Source: Punctularia strigosozonata HHB-11173 SS5
Lineage: Eukaryota > Basidiomycota > Agaricomycetes > Corticiales > Punctulariaceae
NCBI RefSeq assembly: GCF_000264995.1
Contig: NW_006767450.1
Coordinates: 434,403-498,402, forward strand
Reading direction: 5' to 3'
Length of the DNA stretch: 64,000 nucleotides
The translations under genes and the position numbers were made by a program. Below, piece by piece: positions 61,417 to 64,000 of the stretch; position 1 is the stretch's first letter; every line of letters begins with the position of its first letter. Under the pieces are notes generated by a model. That model was not told the DNA's origin and made no database searches. It worked only from the letters and a program-made list of their open reading frames with translations.

Positions 61417-62846
61417 ACTCGTAATTCGCTGGCGGTCCAGCTCCAGTGAATATTTTAATAAGCGCTGCAAGTACCTGGTGCGTGACCAGTTTTTATCGGG
61501 AATCCAGAGCCTCGGTGTACATGTTGAGTAGAGATGACCGACAATGTACTACGAGTCCGAGTCGGAGCTCCGCACGCGCCACCGATGACCATACATAACG
61601 CAGCGGGAAATCCCTTGTTGTATAATAACTATGGTTGTTACTGACATATTTGCAGCTAAGCTAGTCTGAGGTTATGACAGATTTATCTCAAGGATGCAGA
61701 TATATGTCAAGAATATGACTACTTCCCCGGTCTCTTTGCAGTAAGTTTGACATCATTTGGGTCAACTTAGCTCATAGCTTTTCTGAATTATTTTGCAAAT
61801 TATCTCTGATATATTTTGCCCAGTTTCCCGCAGTGTAACGGCGTCGACGTTGCGCTCATGCGTGTGAACGACTGTCTTCATTGTTCATCGAGAGTCTGAC
61901 TGGGGAGACCAGACGTTACGTATTTTCCGTCGGACTCCAACGGGAATCATAGCTGAGAGTCGGGCACACTGCGACTCACGACTGCAACGCCTCGTACGGT
62001 ATGTAGCCCTGCCTCTTCGCAAAGAAGGCGCTCGATTCTTATGATGATAGGCCTAGAGCTGACGATTCGTTTCTCGGACACGAACACGCACAAAGGATGT
62101 CATACGCCCTTGGGGCCGTGATGTCCGTATTTGCTGCGCAAAAAAGCCATCCTCGGCCACTAGTACGGACTCCGAAGCTGTTCCGATCTGTCCTCACGCT
62201 GCACGCACTGCCCCGAGCTGCGTTCGAATTTGGCCGTTGGCGTTAAGATCGCAAAGACAGGAAAACTCTGAGTGTCTCTTGACGCTCGGCACTAGCGCTG
62301 GGTACATTTGAGCAGGGATGTGGCGGAGAGGTTGTCAGCTGCTTGTCTAATTAGCGTGCGCCGTTGTATTGTTGAGGACCGCCGCGGTGCGGGGTCGCAT
62401 GTGGTTGTGTTGACTTGTCGATCGGACAGCACGATGGTATGTCTACAATGCCACAGTATTCTCGATATGGAGTCACTGGATATCGTACTTATGAGCATGG
62501 CTGTACAGCTCATTGCGGCCAGCACTGTCGTGGCTTTGATGAAGCACGCTGCCCGCACTATGCCCGGTGACACCGATAACGGAGTCCCTCGTCCATTGGA
62601 TGTCCTGAAGCTGGCGCCTACTTTGCGTTCTGATTGAGCACACGACCCCGAGGCTTGTTCGGACTGCGGCATTCGGGCAAGTCCAGATTTGGAAGGCTAT
62701 GTTCAACGTCCAACTCTATATATACCTCGAAGTGGCTTCTGCTGGCAGACAGTCAACTATCCCGCCAACGAACGCAATGGGCATCCGGACTCTTTCCCAA
62801 CCACACCCGCGCGATCCAGGACATAGAACGCCGACCACCTTGCGCT
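61417..62846. other. Gene-poor stretch
   Basis: About 1.4 kb without a supported gene. Frames near 62290-62670 are open on both strands at once, without domains, and look like chance. The upstream region of the right-edge gene lies at its right end; tctatatatacc near 62713 is TATA-like. Confidence 0.4.
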
Positions 62847-64000
62847 ATGAATTCGTCCAGCGAAAGCTCGTCGTTCGCTTCCGAACATGAAGCTCGTGCT
62901 ACGGTCAGATCGTCTGGCTATCGAGGACGAATGGCTGTGCCGTTTCCTTCTTCGAGCAGCCCCGTTGAAATGCTACTGCCCGAACTCCCGAGTGAGTTGG
63001 TGTTGATCCCTGCGTTGGAGCGTCCGGCCTAACGCGTCAGCAGGCGCTCCGAGGTTGGAAGCATCAAAGACATCATCGTCGCAGCAGACAAGCTCGGACA
63101 AACTCACGGCCCTCCCCGTCTCGCCGCCAGGATCACCTGGTATCGGTCGCGGTCGGGGTAACGCTCGAGCATCCCGCCGAATCGAAAACTCGAGCTCCAC
63201 ACAGTCTTCCTTGCACGAATACCTACACGGAGGCGTGACTCATGGCCTAGGTTTTCTATCAGCAATGTCCAACAATGAAAATCAGAGATATGCAAACACG
63301 GCGGAGAGTGACGATGAGCTTGCGTCACATCATCGGCGAGTGTCATTCGACAGCGACCATGGCTCCTTCTCGGCAACGCCACGGACTATCAAGCAATGTA
63401 AGTAACTCACGGCACAACATTTGTGACCCCGTGCTGACCTCTATGAAGCGGTTATTGCTCGACTTGCACAGGCAAGCGACTCGACGATTCGAGCGAGCAC
63501 CTCTACACCACAGCATCCCGTCAGACAATCGTCTGTTCGTGCCAGCACTTCCACTCCACTGCAGCACCACCTCAGAGATAATTCCGTCCGAGGAAGCACC
63601 TTCACTTCGCAACAGTTCCCGACCCGTGACTCCACCGCTAGACTGTCGCGGTCGACACTGCGAGTGGGCCCTCGTCTCCGAGGACAGAGCGTCGACGAGG
63701 GTACGCCGGCCACGTCCCGCGCGGCATCCCCTCTGCGTTTCTTCCAGTCTCTCACAGGTTTGCACCGCGCTCAGTCGCGAAGTGACGAGCCCTTTGTGCC
63801 GGTGGACCCCTTCCAGCTTCGCCTCAGTCTGCGCATCCGACCCTTGCGCAACCCAAGCTCTGTTATCGACGTCCAGCATCCTCCTGTCGCAGATGAAGAG
63901 GGTTACAACTTCGAGTGCAATGACACCATCGTGTGCTGTCTACCCATTCCTTGCACCAGCCGGAGAGCCTCTGTGGACGTGCCGAAATCGACCCGCACTG
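62847..64000 (+). CDS. Ser/Thr-rich protein with short repeats, 5' part (runs off the window)
   Basis: Opens MNSSSESSSFASEHEARATV at 62847 and continues in frame past the right edge after two introns: one beginning gtgagttggtg at about 62992, the other beginning gtaagtaact near 63400. The first 190 residues are disordered. Residues about 190-250 hold four imperfect copies of a unit of about 17 residues: STIRASTSTPQHPVRQ, SSVRASTSTPLQHHLRD, NSVRGSTFTSQQFPTRD and STARLSRST. A more ordered part begins near SPLRFFQSLTGLHRAQ and DPFQLRLSLRIRPLRNPSS. No family recognised. Likely a cytoplasmic or nuclear regulatory protein, judged from composition only. Confidence 0.6.

Noticed and set aside
62292-62672. 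Frames open on both strands
   Set aside because: No domain, splice structure or composition bias; looks like chance.

Overview
This is nuclear DNA of a basidiomycete fungus, most likely an Agaricomycete. The genes are compact and rich in 45-65 nt GT-AG introns, with several very small exons and a few GC-AG introns. The gene content also fits: an A-T-R NRPS-like reductase, F-box-like paralogs, a CHAT/TPR protein, a cytosolic GH85 enzyme, basidiomycete-type actins and a CaaX-ended pheromone-like precursor. Spliced models below were assembled by hand from reading frame and splice motifs. Where exon lengths are quoted as summing to whole codons, I checked this.

Layout. 0.4-2.8 kb: mitochondrial-type PPR protein (minus). 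3.2-13 kb: a metabolism-flavoured block of an SDR oxidoreductase (plus), a 57-residue pheromone-like precursor (minus), an MFS carrier of the nodulin-like/MCH1 type (plus) and an adenylation-carrier-reductase protein (minus). 13.9-15.4 kb: a candidate fungal p31comet, a spindle-checkpoint HORMA-fold protein. 15.7-19.6 kb: a WD40 plus inositol-polyphosphate 5-phosphatase fusion (minus). 20-23 kb: two unrecognised genes and a tandem duplication of about 590 bp whose second copy supplies the 5' end of a Cys/His-rich protein gene. 23.3-27 kb: replication factor C subunit 1.

27.5-31.3 kb: TPR-CHAT caspase-fold protein (minus), divergent from a protein O-mannosyltransferase (31.7-35.1 kb, plus). 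35.4-39.2 kb: one long minus-strand gene that joins three tandem copies of a Rossmann-like domain to TPRs and two CCCH zinc fingers. 39.8-40.5 kb: a small membrane protein. 40.7-43 kb: two tandem F-box-like paralogs. 43-46.6 kb: gene-poor, with a diverged inverted repeat and one small secreted protein. 46.7-50.5 kb: two tandem actin genes. 50.9-53.9 kb: RNA14/CstF-77. 54.3-55.2 kb: AT-hook protein. 55.5-58.1 kb: GH85 endo-beta-N-acetylglucosaminidase. 58.7-60.2 kb: a 322-base N gap flanked by almost identical sequence, probably an assembly duplication. 60.3-61.1 kb: small unrecognised gene. 61.4 kb: near-perfect 49-nt palindrome. 62.8 kb to the right edge: 5' part of an unrecognised Ser/Thr-rich protein with short repeats.

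The SDR, MFS carrier and NRPS-like reductase could form a small metabolite cluster. Most other genes are housekeeping functions (replication, mRNA 3' processing, glycosylation, cytoskeleton) with no evident joint pathway. No rRNA, tRNA, CRISPR or intact transposon was recognised.
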